Source: Chlorops oryzae
Lineage: Eukaryota > Arthropoda > Insecta > Diptera > Chloropidae
Length of the DNA stretch: 64,000 nucleotides
Reading direction: 5' to 3'
Assembly: GCA_020466095.1 (NCBI GenBank)
Contig: CM035806.1
Location: 58,477,044 to 58,541,043 of the forward strand
The notes under the pieces were generated by a model. That model was not told the DNA's origin. It made no database searches and saw only the letters and a list, made by a program, of their open reading frames with translations. Position 1 is the stretch's first letter; the number at the start of each line of letters is the position of its first letter. The position numbers and the translations under genes are program-made. This document shows positions 33,126-44,646 of the stretch, piece by piece.

Positions 33126-33175
33126 AAAAAAGAGGATTGGGTTTTTGTTGCAATTGAGCGCGTTCCGAATTGATC
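33126..33175 (-). pseudogene. I-like LINE RT sliver left of the hAT insertion
   Basis: With the 2372-bp hAT and one copy of TATGTAGA removed, - strand coding reads IAFKKKHGTLDALLYIDQFG across the join. This is RT finger sequence (NQFAFRKGHST-type). The sliver ends at the truncated BED-hAT terminus. Confidence 0.7.
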
Positions 33176-33509
33176 TATGTAGACAGTGGCGTAGCGACGT
33201 TGAAAAATTATGTGTTCCAATGCACGTGTGGGGGCCCCCTTCCCATTAGTAAAATTTTTTTTATTTAACAAAAACTACATAACATAAATCAAAATCCATT
33301 ATTGAATATGTATAACGAGAATGATAAGAGAACTAACATTATTGAAAGAATTTTAAAGAGAAAGAACTTTATTGTTAAGCGTAATTAATTGTTCTCATAA
33401 CTCTTTGCCCATATTTCGGACGTTTCATAAAATATATAATTCAATCAATATTTAATAACTTACTTTCTAAAAATACAGAGAAAAAAGGAACAGGATAATG
33501 CACCTACAC

Positions 33510-34320
33510 TAGGGAGTTTCACACGTGAAAAAAGTGTTTAATTTCGAAGATAGCCCGCTCTCAAACGAAAAATACTATAAATCGAAAAAGTTGGGCATCA
33601 TTTTCAATTTTTAAATTGATGTTCAGAGGTCGTTCAAATGTATTTAAGCCAAAATATAAATTTTTTCTTAATAAAACAAAGTTTTAGTCAATTACGAAAA
33701 CAAATTTATACGTAAATAAATCTTCTCGAATCCAGTATACATATAATGAAAGAATTTATCTGTAAAACATTGAGCTCTTCCCGTAAAAAACCATAAATTT
33801 AAATAAATTTTTTTGCTTTTTACTCCTAAAAGTAAACAGAAAAAATCCATAAACTGAAGGGGAGCCGCGAATAACGTTGTAAGCGACAAATTTTTTGAAG
33901 CTATTTTTCGGACTTTCACTGTCAATAATACTCTAGTCCTTTGAGCTATCAGAAAAAAGTTTTTATTTGGTCAACTCTTGGACATTTCTCAATACTGCGG
34001 AACCTTAAAGAAGCGTGTTGGTCTTGTAAGTACTAAATGACACGGTAAATTTGCAAGAATGTGAAATTTGTCACTTACAACGTTATTCGCGGCTCCGCTT
34101 CAACTGTCGAATTAGAAATTTTACATTAACAAAAACTAAATAAAAAAAAATTTTAGCTCTCTTTAAGGCGTTTTTTGATGAAAATTCAAGTCCTTCGAGC
34201 GACCTCTAAACATCAATTTAAAAAATTGAAAAAGGTGTCAAAATTTTACGATTTATAGTATTTTTCCTTTGAGAGGCCATCTTCGAAATTCAACACTTTT
34301 TTCACGTGTGAAACGCCCTA
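33510..34320. mobile_element. 811-bp inverted-repeat element inside the hAT
   Basis: Ends are TAGGGAGTTTCACACGTGAA and the inverse of TAGGGCGTTTCACACGTGAA, with arms of about 120 bp. The flanking 8-mers ACCTACAC (33502-33509) and GCCTACAC (34321-34328) differ at one base. It is a non-autonomous hAT-type element. A fragment of the same terminus occurs at about 51682 in the Nipped-A intron. Confidence 0.75.
33856..34108. repeat. Nested inverted repeat GGAGCCGCGAATAACG
   Basis: GAAGGGGAGCCGCGAATAAC (33857) and its inverse (to 34106) share about 38 bp with three mismatches. It lies in the centre of the 811-bp element, making a third nesting level. Confidence 0.65.
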
Positions 34321-34524
34321 GCCTACACACAAGATAAATAATTCAGTAATGCATGTGTTTTTAACATTCGACGATGATTTTTTAAAATTTTCTTTATGGT
34401 TTCTTTTTCTATTTTATTTAATTTTTTTTTTACAAGCACTTTGAAATATTAGAATTCGTGGTTGTGTCACAATTTTTTCGTTTACAAAATACGAAACATA
34501 ATGTGTAAAAGAAAAATAAAGTAA

Positions 34525-35437
34525 TTAAAGTTTATTTTTTCGTGCTTTCGCATTTGCGAATCTTGCTACTAAATCCTGAATATCAACATTCTTGGCTGCC
34601 TCATTTTCGATTGAAATTATAGCTAACGCATTTAATCTTTCTTGTGCCGTACTATTTCGTAAATAGTTTTTTATAATTTTCAGTTTAGAAAAAGATCTTT
34701 CTGCTTTCGCAACGGTAACTGGAATTGTCAAAAATAAACAGCAAGCTGTGACAATTTCACAAAAACTGCTGCTTGAATAGTAATTTTTTATAAGAATGAA
34801 CTCAAGAAGTTCTTTTGAGGTGTTCAAAGTTTCTAAATCAACTTTGAAACATTCTTTGAAGCAAAGTAGTTCAGATGAAATGGTGTCCGATACATCATCC
34901 TTATATTTGGAGGAAAACGCTTGGCCAGCAGAGAAAATGTCATTATCGCAAGAATTTCGCAAAAAACTTGGAGAAATAATTCTAAAATCATGGCCAATAT
35001 TTCTTAACCCAATACTACGTTCCTTCAACTGCGTAGTCAATATATCAATAGTTCGGTTGAAAAACATTGATTCTGAAATAGTCTTCATCGCTTTCAATGT
35101 GATGATGTTGGCTCAATTCGTCGAAAAGTCTTTTTGGACGATATCTTCTTTTTCGAGAAAAATCGGGATTACATTTCCAACTCTCTGCCAAATCAATAGC
35201 TGTCCTTTTTAACATTTCGAAGTCATTACGAAGATATTTCATATTCATGTAAGCGTCATTTAACATTTTAGCTGCATTTTCAATGCATTGCTGTTGGTTT
35301 TGCAATGCAATGGAAACACTATTTATAATATTCAAAATTTTGCTTTCCATTACTATTAGAAAAATTGTTTCGAATTTCTCTAATTGATTTTTAAGAAAGC
35401 TAGCTTCGTCTCTTTCGTCTTTTTTCACAGATGTCAC
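34525..35437 (-). pseudogene. hAT transposase C-terminal half (ZMYM1/TTF-type)
   Basis: Two overlapping frames (35437-35045 and 35097-34525) are separated by a frameshift near 35090. The second ends with the dimerisation motif AERSFSKLKIIKNYLRNSTAQERL, characteristic of the ZMYM1/TTF-zinc-finger branch of hAT proteins. The catalytic N-terminal half is deleted, so the protein cannot transpose. Confidence 0.8.
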
Positions 35438-35563
35438 AATAATGTAAGATAATGTTTTTAGAAACGTTTGCCCAACAATATTTTTTCTTGGGGCCCTGCA
35501 AGGCTCGGGGGCCTGTGTTCATGGAACACATGGAACACCGGTAGCTACGCCACTGTATGTAGA

Positions 35564-37176
35564 GAAGAGCATCTAATGTACCGTGTTTCTTTTTGAAGGC
35601 GATTTGGTTTGGGGAGATTAATTTGTTTTTTGAAATATACCACATTATGCGATTTGACACCATTTTTTCTAGACATTTTCCTAAGCAAGATGATAAAGAT
35701 ACGGGTCTCTATACCTAAATCATTGTGTGGTCTTTGTTGGCTTTTGGGATATGGAAAACTAGTGCCAATTTCCAAGCTTTAGGGGTAAATACCATTTTGA
35801 AAGATGTTATTGTAAAGTCTAAAGATCCGATTTAACAGTGACAAAGGTAGATGTTTCAACATACTGTATGATATACGGTCCATTCCGGGGGTTCTACCTT
35901 TGCTTGTAGAGAGAGATGAGTAAGTTCACATAAAGATATTTTTTCATTTATTTTGATTTCGTCTGAGGACGGTTTTGGGTTAATGTAGTGACGTTCTGAT
36001 ACTGAGTGTTTACAGGAAATGAACTCATGGGGAAAATTGTTGTCTTCCGAGAAATTGGACCAACTACTGGCAAACAGGTTAGAAATTTCCGTTGGATCGC
36101 TTATAGTCCGACCATTGTTGGTGATAACTTTAATATGGTTAGACTTATAATTTCCAGAGAATTTTTTTATCTCATTCCAAATTTTTGTTGGGTCGGCTGT
36201 TGGGTTTATCCTGGATGTGATCTTTTCTAAATTTGTTCTCTTGGCTAACTTTGCAGCTTTTTTAAACTCGGCATTTGCTTTTTTGTATTTAATGATGTTT
36301 TGCATTGAGAGGTTTTTTCGGAACTCGGCGAAAGGTTTTTTTTTGGTATTTCTGAGGGTGTTAAGTTGTTTGTTCCACCATGGGACGGTGCCTTTGATTT
36401 TGTGCTTAGTTTTTTGTGGAATGGAGTTGTGTGCAGCGAAACAAATTGTTCTATTAATAATGGCAGCTTCTTTATTTATGTCGTTTGAGATTTCGTATGT
36501 TGAGGCTTTAGAAGTTGATATTTGCTTGAAAGTATTGGAAATGTTTAATTTGGTGATTATTAGGAAGCGATCGCTATCGTGGAGTGATTTTAATATAATG
36601 CAGTTTGTTTTAGGTGCTATGGATAGTGAACATGAGTGAAAGTATGATGAGCTAATAAGTGTTTTTGTGAGCCATCGCTGAGAACTGTGAGGTTATTATT
36701 AAATATTATGTCTTCAAAGATGCGACCTCGGGAGTTTGCTGACGCTGATCCCCAAAGAGGGCTCCATGATATAATGTCACCAATAACGATTGTAGGTGAG
36801 CAGATTTGGTTAAGTATGTTGTTTATATCTTCTTTAATAAATTTTTGGTTGGGTGGAATATATATAGAAAGTATAACAAATTCGATTGTCGTTTTTATTG
36901 CAATGGCAAGGATTAAGAGGTTGCTTTGAATCGGAATAAGTTTATGGGAAATGTTTTTTTACTAATGTTCCTATACCCTTCACTGCGGAATTGGCTGTGG
37001 GGCCATTTTTAAAATAGCTAGAGTAAGAATATGGCGCTATTGGAGCATTATTAAATGGATGATGAGTTTCTTGTAAAGGAATGAAATCGGGTGAAAATTC
37101 TTTCCTGAGGAGTTCGAGCTCGTGGTATTTGTAGAAAAAATATTTTATGTTCCACTGTAAAATTGTAAACATTGTG
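35564..37176 (-). pseudogene. I-like LINE ORF2 5' part: endonuclease and RT N-terminal region
   Basis: The - strand starts at ATG 37172 (MFTILQWNIKYFF...LQETHHP), the start of an AP endonuclease. Scattered frames follow, such as KIWNEIKKFSGNY (about 36170) and TRIFIILLRKMSRKNG (about 35710), before the RT NQIAFKKKHGT motif at about 35620. Heavily mutated. It is joined to ORF1 upstream (38520-37771). Confidence 0.7.
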
Positions 37177-37199
37177 TGCGTAAATTGAGTTTAATCTTA

Positions 37200-37665
37200 A
37201 GTGTAGTTGTGTTATGCTGCTATTGCCCAGTAGAAAATGTCAGGCGGACTTCCGCGATGAAATCAGCATGAAAAATTATCCGTCCCGACTCCCGTTGTTA
37301 AGGAGTCGTGCGGTGATATTTCTACACAATGGAATTGCGCAGAACACCGGACAAAGTCATCGGGGCGGCGCGAGTAAGTCCGCTGTAGCGAAAAAAGTAT
37401 TTGAGAGGTGCACGTGCTCTTTTCTCTCTCGGTGTCTTATTTTTAGAAATCGTTTGCCAACTCTCTCTTTCTCTTTACTGCAGGAAACTCGTGTTTCGAG
37501 AGAGAGGATTTCTCATCATATTTTTTTGTTTGTTTATTTCGATATTTTTTTTTTTTAATATTTCTGCTTCTACAATTATTAATTGGCTCGGCCAGGGATC
37601 GAACCCGCGATCTTCGGATTGTGAGACCAGCAGGTATGCCATACGCTACATCTCGCAAATGATCT
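37200..37665 (-). mobile_element. tRNA-derived SINE-like insertion between LINE ORFs
   Basis: The - strand around 37655-37578 carries an A-box-like TAGCGTATGG and a perfect B box GGTTCGATCC, spaced as in tRNA-derived RNA polymerase III promoters. The acceptor stem does not pair, so it is not a functional tRNA. The body leftward includes pyrimidine-rich CTCTCTTTCTCTTT stretches. Precise ends and target duplication were not determined. Confidence 0.5.
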
Positions 37666-37770
37666 CCTGACGCTAAAACCGAATTTAAATTTAAGCAGCT
37701 AATGAGATTCAAGCAAGACGAGTTCAAAATGGAAATGACAATCGGGCATGACTTTTTCGCTCCACCTCAC

Positions 37771-38520
37771 TTACACTGTCATGCTGAGCATTTCATCGAG
37801 GCGTCCGCTCTGAAGGACGCCCGGACTTGTGGTGGGAGATTGCAGTTGACACAGGAAGGAAAAATTTTTACAGTGTTTAACTGTATGGCCAAGTAATTGG
37901 CCATTTTTGCATCGCATGGGGTTGGGTACATATTCTTTAACTAATGCTTTGCGCCATGAAATGTCAATCCTTTCGGGAAGTTCATATCGGTCAAAAGTCA
38001 GTAGGATGACTCCCGTAGGAGTGTTTTGACTTTCTACTTTTTTCTGAAATTTATAAGCAGCTATGGCACCTTGGCCACTTAATTCCTGAACAATTTCGTC
38101 TTCTGCCACGTTGTTAAGATACGGGACATACACCGTTCCTTTAACTGAGTTTAGGTTGTCGTGTAATTTTGCTTTAATTGAATAAATTTTGGTTAGTGTA
38201 TTTTCTTTTATGAAACGATTAGCGGTGTTCAAGTCTTTTACTAGTAGTAAAAGATTTCCATCACGTGTTTCTGTGATTTTTAGTATATCTTTACTGATCA
38301 AAAATAACGATTGTTGGACAGAAAAACAGGAGCAATGGGAGAGAGGCTTTTGGCTGTCAACAGCTTCTACCACCACAAACTTTGGGATAGACTTAACGAC
38401 ACTTGGTAAGGGGGGAAATTGGTTGAATGCGCTTACGTCTGATTTTTTCTTTTTTCGTTTGGGGCTTTTTGCTAGGGGAGCAAAACGATTGTCCCCTAGC
38501 GTAGTTGGCCTCGTGGCCAT
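37771..38520 (-). pseudogene. I-like LINE ORF1 (nucleic-acid-binding, zinc-knuckle protein)
   Basis: ATG 38520 starts MATRPTTLGDNRFAPL, then a basic KSPKRKKKK patch, an RRM-like middle, and a zinc-knuckle remnant PMRCKNGQLLGHTVKHC (CX2C altered to CX2G). The frame then degenerates. The 250-residue length fits I/Jockey ORF1 after truncation. The missing cysteine and later frameshift suggest inactivity. Confidence 0.65.
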
Positions 38521-38614
38521 AGATTTATTTCACTCTTTATATTCAACTGCGCGTGATTTGTTTAGAAACGGTAGAGTTAGAAGTGCTTTTTTCAGAAAAA
38601 CAAAAAAATACTAA

Positions 38615-38862
38615 GGCCCGATATTACAGTGCATACTTAAGGTCTCCTTAGCACTTAAGTAAAACTTAAGTCTGTATAGCATTTTAACAGTAAAAATTTT
38701 AAGTGCTCCTTAAATAAGCTTTCAAATTAGTTTAATGAAGGAATTTCACTAATTTTACGAATTTTCAAAAAGTATAAACAAAAAATATAGGCTTTTTCAA
38801 ATGTTGCCTGCCGAAAACAATTTTCGTGAGTTTATGATAAAAATTGACTGTAATATCGGGCC
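38615..38862. mobile_element. MITE with GGCCCGATATTACAGT ends and TAA duplication
   Basis: 16-bp perfect inverted ends are flanked by TAA (38612-38614, 38863-38865), as in PIF/Harbinger-type elements. Repeated ACTTAAG motifs occur inside. It is 248 bp, with an internal deletion of about 63 bp relative to the copy in the 31.8-kb patch. Confidence 0.8.
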
Positions 38863-39768
38863 TAAGTATTACGAATTGATAGAAAGCAAATAAACACAAT
38901 TTCCGTCAACAGTCCGATCGGTTCGATTGCTAGTCGGTGACTGATATAAAAGAGTTAAGAAAACCATTTAACATGAAAAAAAGTTTCTTTCGGCTTATTT
39001 GATATTTATATCATGCAATAGAGGATTAAATTATGAGTGTATGTATTTTTGAAAGCACAAAAGGAAAAGTACTTAAGTATTTTTTACGAACTGGGATCAT
39101 TTTTATTATAAACGTACGCGCAAACGAAATTTACTCAAAAAAATATACGCAAAATATATGCACTTATGCACTTGCTGTCGATTAGTTTGATTTATTTATT
39201 TTCTCTCATTTATATTCCTCACTTATTTGAGAAGAACTTTTAAGGCTGAAAAATAAAGGGTTTTCTCTTAGAAGAAACGAACGAAATGAGATAAAAAAAA
39301 AGTCTGTTAAACATTGAGTGTTGTTGTTTTTCTCTTTGGATAAGTGTTATTGTGCGATATTTTAAAAGTCTTGATATATTATATATCTTCAATCTCTGAT
39401 AACATAAGAGTTTCATCTACAAATAGTGCATTCGTTTGTCGTTTGTCTATTATACCTATATGATTCCGTTCGTCCGTATGAACAACTCGAAGAAAAAAAA
39501 CCTAAATTTAGTACCGTGACTAAAATAAATTGGTAAAAAATGCTTCTTGTTTGTCGCAGGATAGCTTTTCGCCAATTAATAATAAAATGATTTCAAAGTT
39601 TTCATTGTTTTTCTATAATGATAATACACCTTCTGAAATAGTTTATAAAAAGAGGAAATATGATTTCTTTCAAGTATTATTGAAAACTCTGTTACCAAAC
39701 AGAATATAAAATATGTTTCCTGAAAGTAGAAAATATCGCCTTTCTCATGGATGTGTTTATTTTTTTAG

Positions 39769-41253
39769 ATAACTGTGCGTACTGCCTCTCGCTATGATGA
39801 TTGCCGATTACTACACTTTCCTAACCTGAAGCTAATATTCAAATTGAATTGGATTTGTCTTGCTAATCCCAACGACCATCATGCAGTAATGCCATGCGCA
39901 CCAGACAAATTACCAGAATATTCTAGCAATCAAATTCATGATTCCTTTCGAGCTTTTCGCTCCCTCAATTTAAATATTTGGATTTCTTTTGAAACAAAAC
40001 CAATCATCGGAAATGATGTTGACATCGATATCCCCAGCTTAGTTTTGTACGGTAGTACCTTACGTTGGTTTGAAAGTTTAAAACTTATTTTGTCGGGTGT
40101 TACAAGGCCAACGCGTCGGGGACCGGTCTTCAGCAACGTGCGTCCACGAAAAAAGCAACTAAGTCGTCATTACAAAAAAGCTAATCTTCAAATGAACTTG
40201 CATAGATTTCAAGTACTTTATTGGATGTCACATGCGTTGCAAAAAGGCTTTCAACTTAACGGCGGTCGTGTAACTTACAGCTCTGAATATTGTTTGACAA
40301 TGAGTTCAATTGACGATGGGCTCGTACACAGACAACGCGCCGACTGGTCAACTGTTTATATGAACTGCGAACTCAACGATGCTGAGATTTGGTTGCGAAG
40401 TATACTTATGAAAAAACTGGACTGTAGTTCGGAGAATATAACGAGTACTACGGATGCTTTTAAAATTGTCCGTTTTTATTTTTTAAGTGTAGCAAAAGTT
40501 TCATACGGTCGGGAAGCATTATTACAAGCGGGAGGAGGTGAGGAGGATTCAAATGCGAAGCTCACAACGCCTACACACAAGTTAGTTGTCTACGATTTGA
40601 AGGGTGCGTGGACAAAGAACAATCGCGACGTGGCACTTGCATTATTTGATTCATTTATGAAATCTCAAAAACTGAAAAATAACTTATCTACAGAAGCGGT
40701 CAAGAGCTATAGAAAGGAAGGAAATTCGCATTTGATAATAAATAAATTGACAAACGAAAATAACGCACTTTCCATATCCAGCATTTCCGGCTCATCCGAG
40801 GTGCTTCCGATTTCCACACACAATAGCGCCATGAAAAAGGCACAACCTGCAAGGCACGCAACGGCAATGTTACAAAAGTTAATTGCTGAAGCGGATCACA
40901 AATTCAATGTTTACAGTGATGATCACAGTTCACAATCACGGGAGTTACAGCTGCAAGGTCTCCAGGCCTGTTCATCCCATGATGTGGTACATGAAAATTG
41001 GTCAATATCGCTCGTGAACTCGCAAGTATTGCTCAAAGGCTGCGAAACTTCAGGATACGTTATTATAAGTGCTGCAAATACTGAAATTATCCAACGCGTC
41101 CACACGGCTGTATGGCGTGATCGTTCGCTTGTGTCGAAAACAACGTGGAAAGGATTCCTTGAATGTATGCAATACTATGCTACTGTAAGCGCGGGTGAAA
41201 ACGACTCACTTTTGGAAAAAGAAATTATGTGGCTATCCGTCGAAAACATACAA
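39769..41253 (+). CDS. hob: hobbit (BLTP2/KIAA0100) large exon
   Basis: It starts after TTTTTTAG at 39767-39768 (ITVRTASRYDDCRLLHFPNL) and ends at NIQ before GTGAGG at 41254; 495 codons, uninterrupted. Family landmarks include SLVLYGSTLRWFESL, TRPTRRGPVFSNVRPRKKQL, DLKGAWTKNNRDVALALFDS and LVNSQVLLKGCETSGYVII. This is the C-terminal third of the lipid-transfer rod. The open frame continues 15 bases past the donor to a TAA, but family continuity favours splicing. Confidence 0.92.
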
Positions 41254-41334
41254 GTGAGGCAATGTTAATAACTATAACGAAATTACATAATTCTCTTAAG
41301 TAATATTTTTTTTTTTTTTTTTTTTTTCAAATAG

Positions 41335-42051
41335 GTAAAAGAAGACACTGTAATAAACGATCTGCCTGATATACCTCATTTAGTAGGTAGTGGTAGAAGT
41401 GTTGGAGGTGTAGTGTCTGAAACTGTTGGAGCACTTTCAATTAAAAATCCTGGCGAAACGCAACCAGTTCAACTGCAACGAATCGTTTCGCGTTGCAAGT
41501 GCGAATTTTTTTATGTCAGCTATGGTGACACCATAGATCCAAACACAATAACCGAAGTCCCACCACCACCTTCCGAAGAAACACTCTCACCGTGGGAAAG
41601 ACAGGACGATCCTGTGGACGCTTTTACACTTATGCATCACGACTTAGATGTCTGCACGAATTCTTTGCAGTACGCTATGATCTTAGATATCGTCAACAAT
41701 TTATTGCTCTATGTTGAACCTCAAAGGAAACAAGCGTCAGAAAAACTAGCTCGAATGCGTTTTCAACTCCAATTACATTCGACAGAAGATCAAAAAAGGC
41801 CAATACAACAAAAGCAAACATTGATACGAAGCCTTCTCATGAAAATACGTTCTTTGGAGAAGGATATTCATTTGATTGGAAAAGACCGTGCCGAAGAAGG
41901 TGACACAATTGAGTTGAAACGTGATTTTGAACGCGTTCAAGCAAAAATTCGCGAGAGCAAAGAGGAACTTAATACATTGAGCGAAGAGCTGGATATGATG
42001 CTTCTTTGTTACAAGGAAACCCAGCTTTCGCAGTTAAGCAAGATATCAAAT
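41335..42051 (+). CDS. hob: hobbit (BLTP2/KIAA0100) exon with coiled coil
   Basis: It lies after an 81-bp intron with a long T tract (acceptor ATAG 41331-41334) and ends SKISN before GTAAAT at 42052. It reads VKEDTVINDLPDIPHL, then VQLQRIVSRCKCEFFYVSYG, QYAMILDIVNNLLLYVEP and a charged segment (about residues 140-225) predicted to be coiled coil (QKQTLIRSLLMKIRSLEKD). 239 codons, phase 0 at both ends, no interruptions. Confidence 0.92.
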
Positions 42052-42317
42052 GTAAATATTTCATGTTTCCAAATGTCTTAGCCATTTTAATACCTTTTAG
42101 GTTACCATTTAGAATTTAAAAATTTTTTACATAAAATATTCGCCTGATAAGCTCTAAGAAAAATAATATGAGGACAAAAAGTTGTTGGCGGCAGGCGTAA
42201 GAAGTAGAGAGGGGCGCGTGCCTAATTTTTTTTTTACATGACACGACACATGCACGAAGTTAATTGACAAACACGCACAATTACTCAATGCTAATCATTT
42301 TTTTGAAAACACTCTAC

Positions 42318-42731
42318 GGCTGAAATACAATGAGGCAGTGGCGGTTCTCGAAATCAGCAAATACTTTAGAGAGCACTGTTTGATATGAAGCAAATTGAAA
42401 TACGCCAGTGGCAGTGCGCATTGCTGCCCAGATTAGAACATTTTCCAAAAATACTGCCACGGCTTTCAAATGCTGCGAATCTAATTTTTATTTTGGCTTA
42501 TTTTCTTTAAATTTTGATTTTTTAAGTTATTTTGACAATCAAAGTGAAAAATAAAATAGAAAAAAATGATGGAATTCATCAATTTTCGGAAAATGTTTAA
42601 AGGTCAAAATACGCTGCCTGTGGCTACGCTGCTTTATTGTAATTACAACGGCAGCAAATGTGATTCTGACATCAGAAAACTGATTTAGAAAACGTCCACT
42701 GGCGCTGCCACTGCATTATTGTAATTCAGCC
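42318..42731. mobile_element. MITE in a hobbit intron
   Basis: GGCTGAAATACAATGAGGCA at 42319 and the inverse of GGCTGAATTACAATAATGCA ending at 42731 form inverted ends continuing into GTGGC(A/G)G. It is about 414 bp, non-coding, within the 42052-43160 intron. Target duplication not clear. The rest of that intron shows nothing recognisable. Confidence 0.6.
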
Positions 42732-43160
42732 TTTATGTTGCATACATTATTTTTTCCGTGATTTGGACCAAATCTTTTTCACACGCGCCCAATTCTCGTA
42801 GCAAGCTTAAAAGAAGAAATTAGATATTTAGAATAAATGCATATTTTTCGAAATTAGCTTGGTGCGCAGTTTTTTTCATCTTTGTTCCTGTAACTTTGAC
42901 TGAATCTGAAAAATTTACCTCAAAAGTTAAAAAAAAGACATTTCGGCTTATCAAACTGGAAAGTGTGTTGCAAAATTTGTTTTTTATGAAAGGAAAAAAA
43001 AATATTTGAAATAAAATAACGCTTTTTTGAGGGTGTTGCTCTCTTTTTGGTCTCACGACTTTCAAAAGCTGAGAAGAACTGCGCACCAGATGAGCCAACG
43101 TTTTTGGAAATATAAATTCGACGGCCCCGTTAATATCCTTTGTTTTTCAATGTGCTGCAG

Positions 43161-44079
43161 GTGCGGTCGGATAAGTTGGTTGCAATAGTGCGAGCAAATG
43201 AAATCTGTTTCAAGAGAGCTCAATGGCGTCTAACAGAAACTGATGGCCAGATTGGCATTTCCGATCTAGTACTATTGGGGTTCCTTTACACAAAAAAGTC
43301 AAAAAGCGATGATTCTGTAGAACACTTATTGGAATTAGGAAATATAAGAATGAATAATTTAATGCCACGAGAAATCTACAAGGAGGTTTTAATACCTACA
43401 GAAATTCAGAAGGATATGCCAGTGGATACACACAAGCGAGTGCTGAGGGTGTTTTGCCGCGAGAAACCACCTGTTGGCGGCATATCTGTAAAGGAGCATT
43501 TCGAAATTAATGTTGCGCCCATAACTATAGCCATTACTAAAAAGTTCTACAGTACTATGCTCAAGTTCTGTTTTCCTGATCGTGATACTTCGGAAACAGA
43601 AACCATTGATGATATTGAAGACAATTCATATCTTTTCCTCATCATCTTCAAATGCGCAATTGAAATCTCACAAGAAGGGAAAACAAAAAAAGAATTCTAA
43701 GGACTCCGAATTTTACATCAAAATTGAAAAAGATGACGTAGAAAAGATGAAGGAACGAGCTGAGAAGAACAAATTATTTATCTATATAAAAATTCCAGAA
43801 GTGCCCGTTCGGGTTAGCTATAAAGGTAACAAGGAAAAAAATCTGGAAGATATAACAGACTTTTCTTTGGTGATACCCACATTGGAGTATCACAATGTTA
43901 CGTGGACGTGGCTTGATCTCTTACTCCAAATGAAAGTGGCTAGCAGACGTGTCATTTTGTCTCAAGCTATTAAGCAAAAGCTTCAAATACATCGAAGGCG
44001 ACCTATTTTGTTAGCTGGGGAGAAGGCTTCACCGCAAGAAGAAGACAAAGCTAAAATGTTATTTGGGAGTCGACTAACG
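43161..44079 (+). CDS. hob: hobbit (BLTP2/KIAA0100) penultimate(?) exon with apparent +1 frameshift
   Basis: It starts after GCTGCAG (43158-43160) with VRSDKLVAIVRANEICFKRAQW and continues to FPDRDTSETETIDDIEDNSYL. The frame then changes near the TTTT at 43633-43636, resuming as SSSSSNAQLKSHKKGK...EFYIKIEKDDVEKMKERAEKN...YHNVTWTWLDLLLQ...EEDKAKMLFGSRLT. It ends at donor GTGAGT (44080). Both halves are conserved family sequence, so one base appears extra. This is an assembly or sequencing error, or a disabling mutation. The remaining C-terminal codons must be further 3'; no matching exon was identified. Confidence 0.88.
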
Positions 44080-44646
44080 GTGAGTCCACTACTTATTTTC
44101 TCATTTATTTAATATCGAGAACGGAAAGAACAAAACTTTTCAATATAGACTATCTATCTATTATATCTGATATCAGTCGAGGCAAAGGAAAACATAGCAA
44201 ATCATGAAACGGCGCACAGTGGGGTAATTGATAGTTAAAGAGTATAAAATTCTACATCACTGCTTGAAAGAGAAACGAAAAAAAAAAAAAAAATAAGCCG
44301 TTACTGAAGCAAGCATTAGACGTAGCAAATATTGTCTCTATTTTCAAAAAAATTATTTTCCGAAATTTTTATTTGGAGAAAATATATCTTCCATGGTATT
44401 ACACTATAGCAAATATTTGCTTAAAAAATTATTTGTCAGACCTATTGAAAATAATATTTTCTCGTGTTGTAGCTATACTATTACACGAATGAAATAATTT
44501 TTAGAAAACAGATTCTGTGGCAAATAATTTTTACTTATATTTTCTTTTCCGTATCTGTCATTTGAATTTGAAATTCATTTGCTCGAATATTTTAATTCAT
44601 CAACTGCAAAAATGAATGAATCTGAAGAAGACGAATTGTTGTTGGT

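Larger units (their letters stand above)
33184..35555 (-). mobile_element. hAT element with CAGTGGCGTAGC ends, autonomous relic
   Basis: Terminal repeats CAGTGGCGTAGC and GCTACGCCACTG are flanked by a perfect 8-bp duplication TATGTAGA (33176-33183, 35556-35563). Length 2372 bp. The transposase lies at 34525-35437 on the - strand. An 811-bp inverted-repeat element is inserted at its 3' side. GGGGCCCCC-type GC-rich blocks sit just inside both ends (33229 and about 35490). Confidence 0.9.
20820..39768 (+). other. hob: 18.95-kb hobbit intron made largely of nested TEs
   Basis: The donor at 20820 (GTAAGT) and the acceptor at 39767-39768 (TTTTTTAG) join exons with an in-frame, family-consistent junction. 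Its contents are the Tc1-like element with DINE, mariner, I-like LINE halves, BED-hAT with insertions, CAGTGGCGTAGC hAT and a MITE, listed separately. The stretches 20820-22040 and 38900-39768 are AT-rich without recognised genes. Confidence 0.85.

Noticed and set aside
37578..37660. Possible functional tRNA gene on the - strand
   Set aside because: The B box is good, but acceptor and T stems do not pair properly and it is embedded in a repeat; a SINE head fits better.
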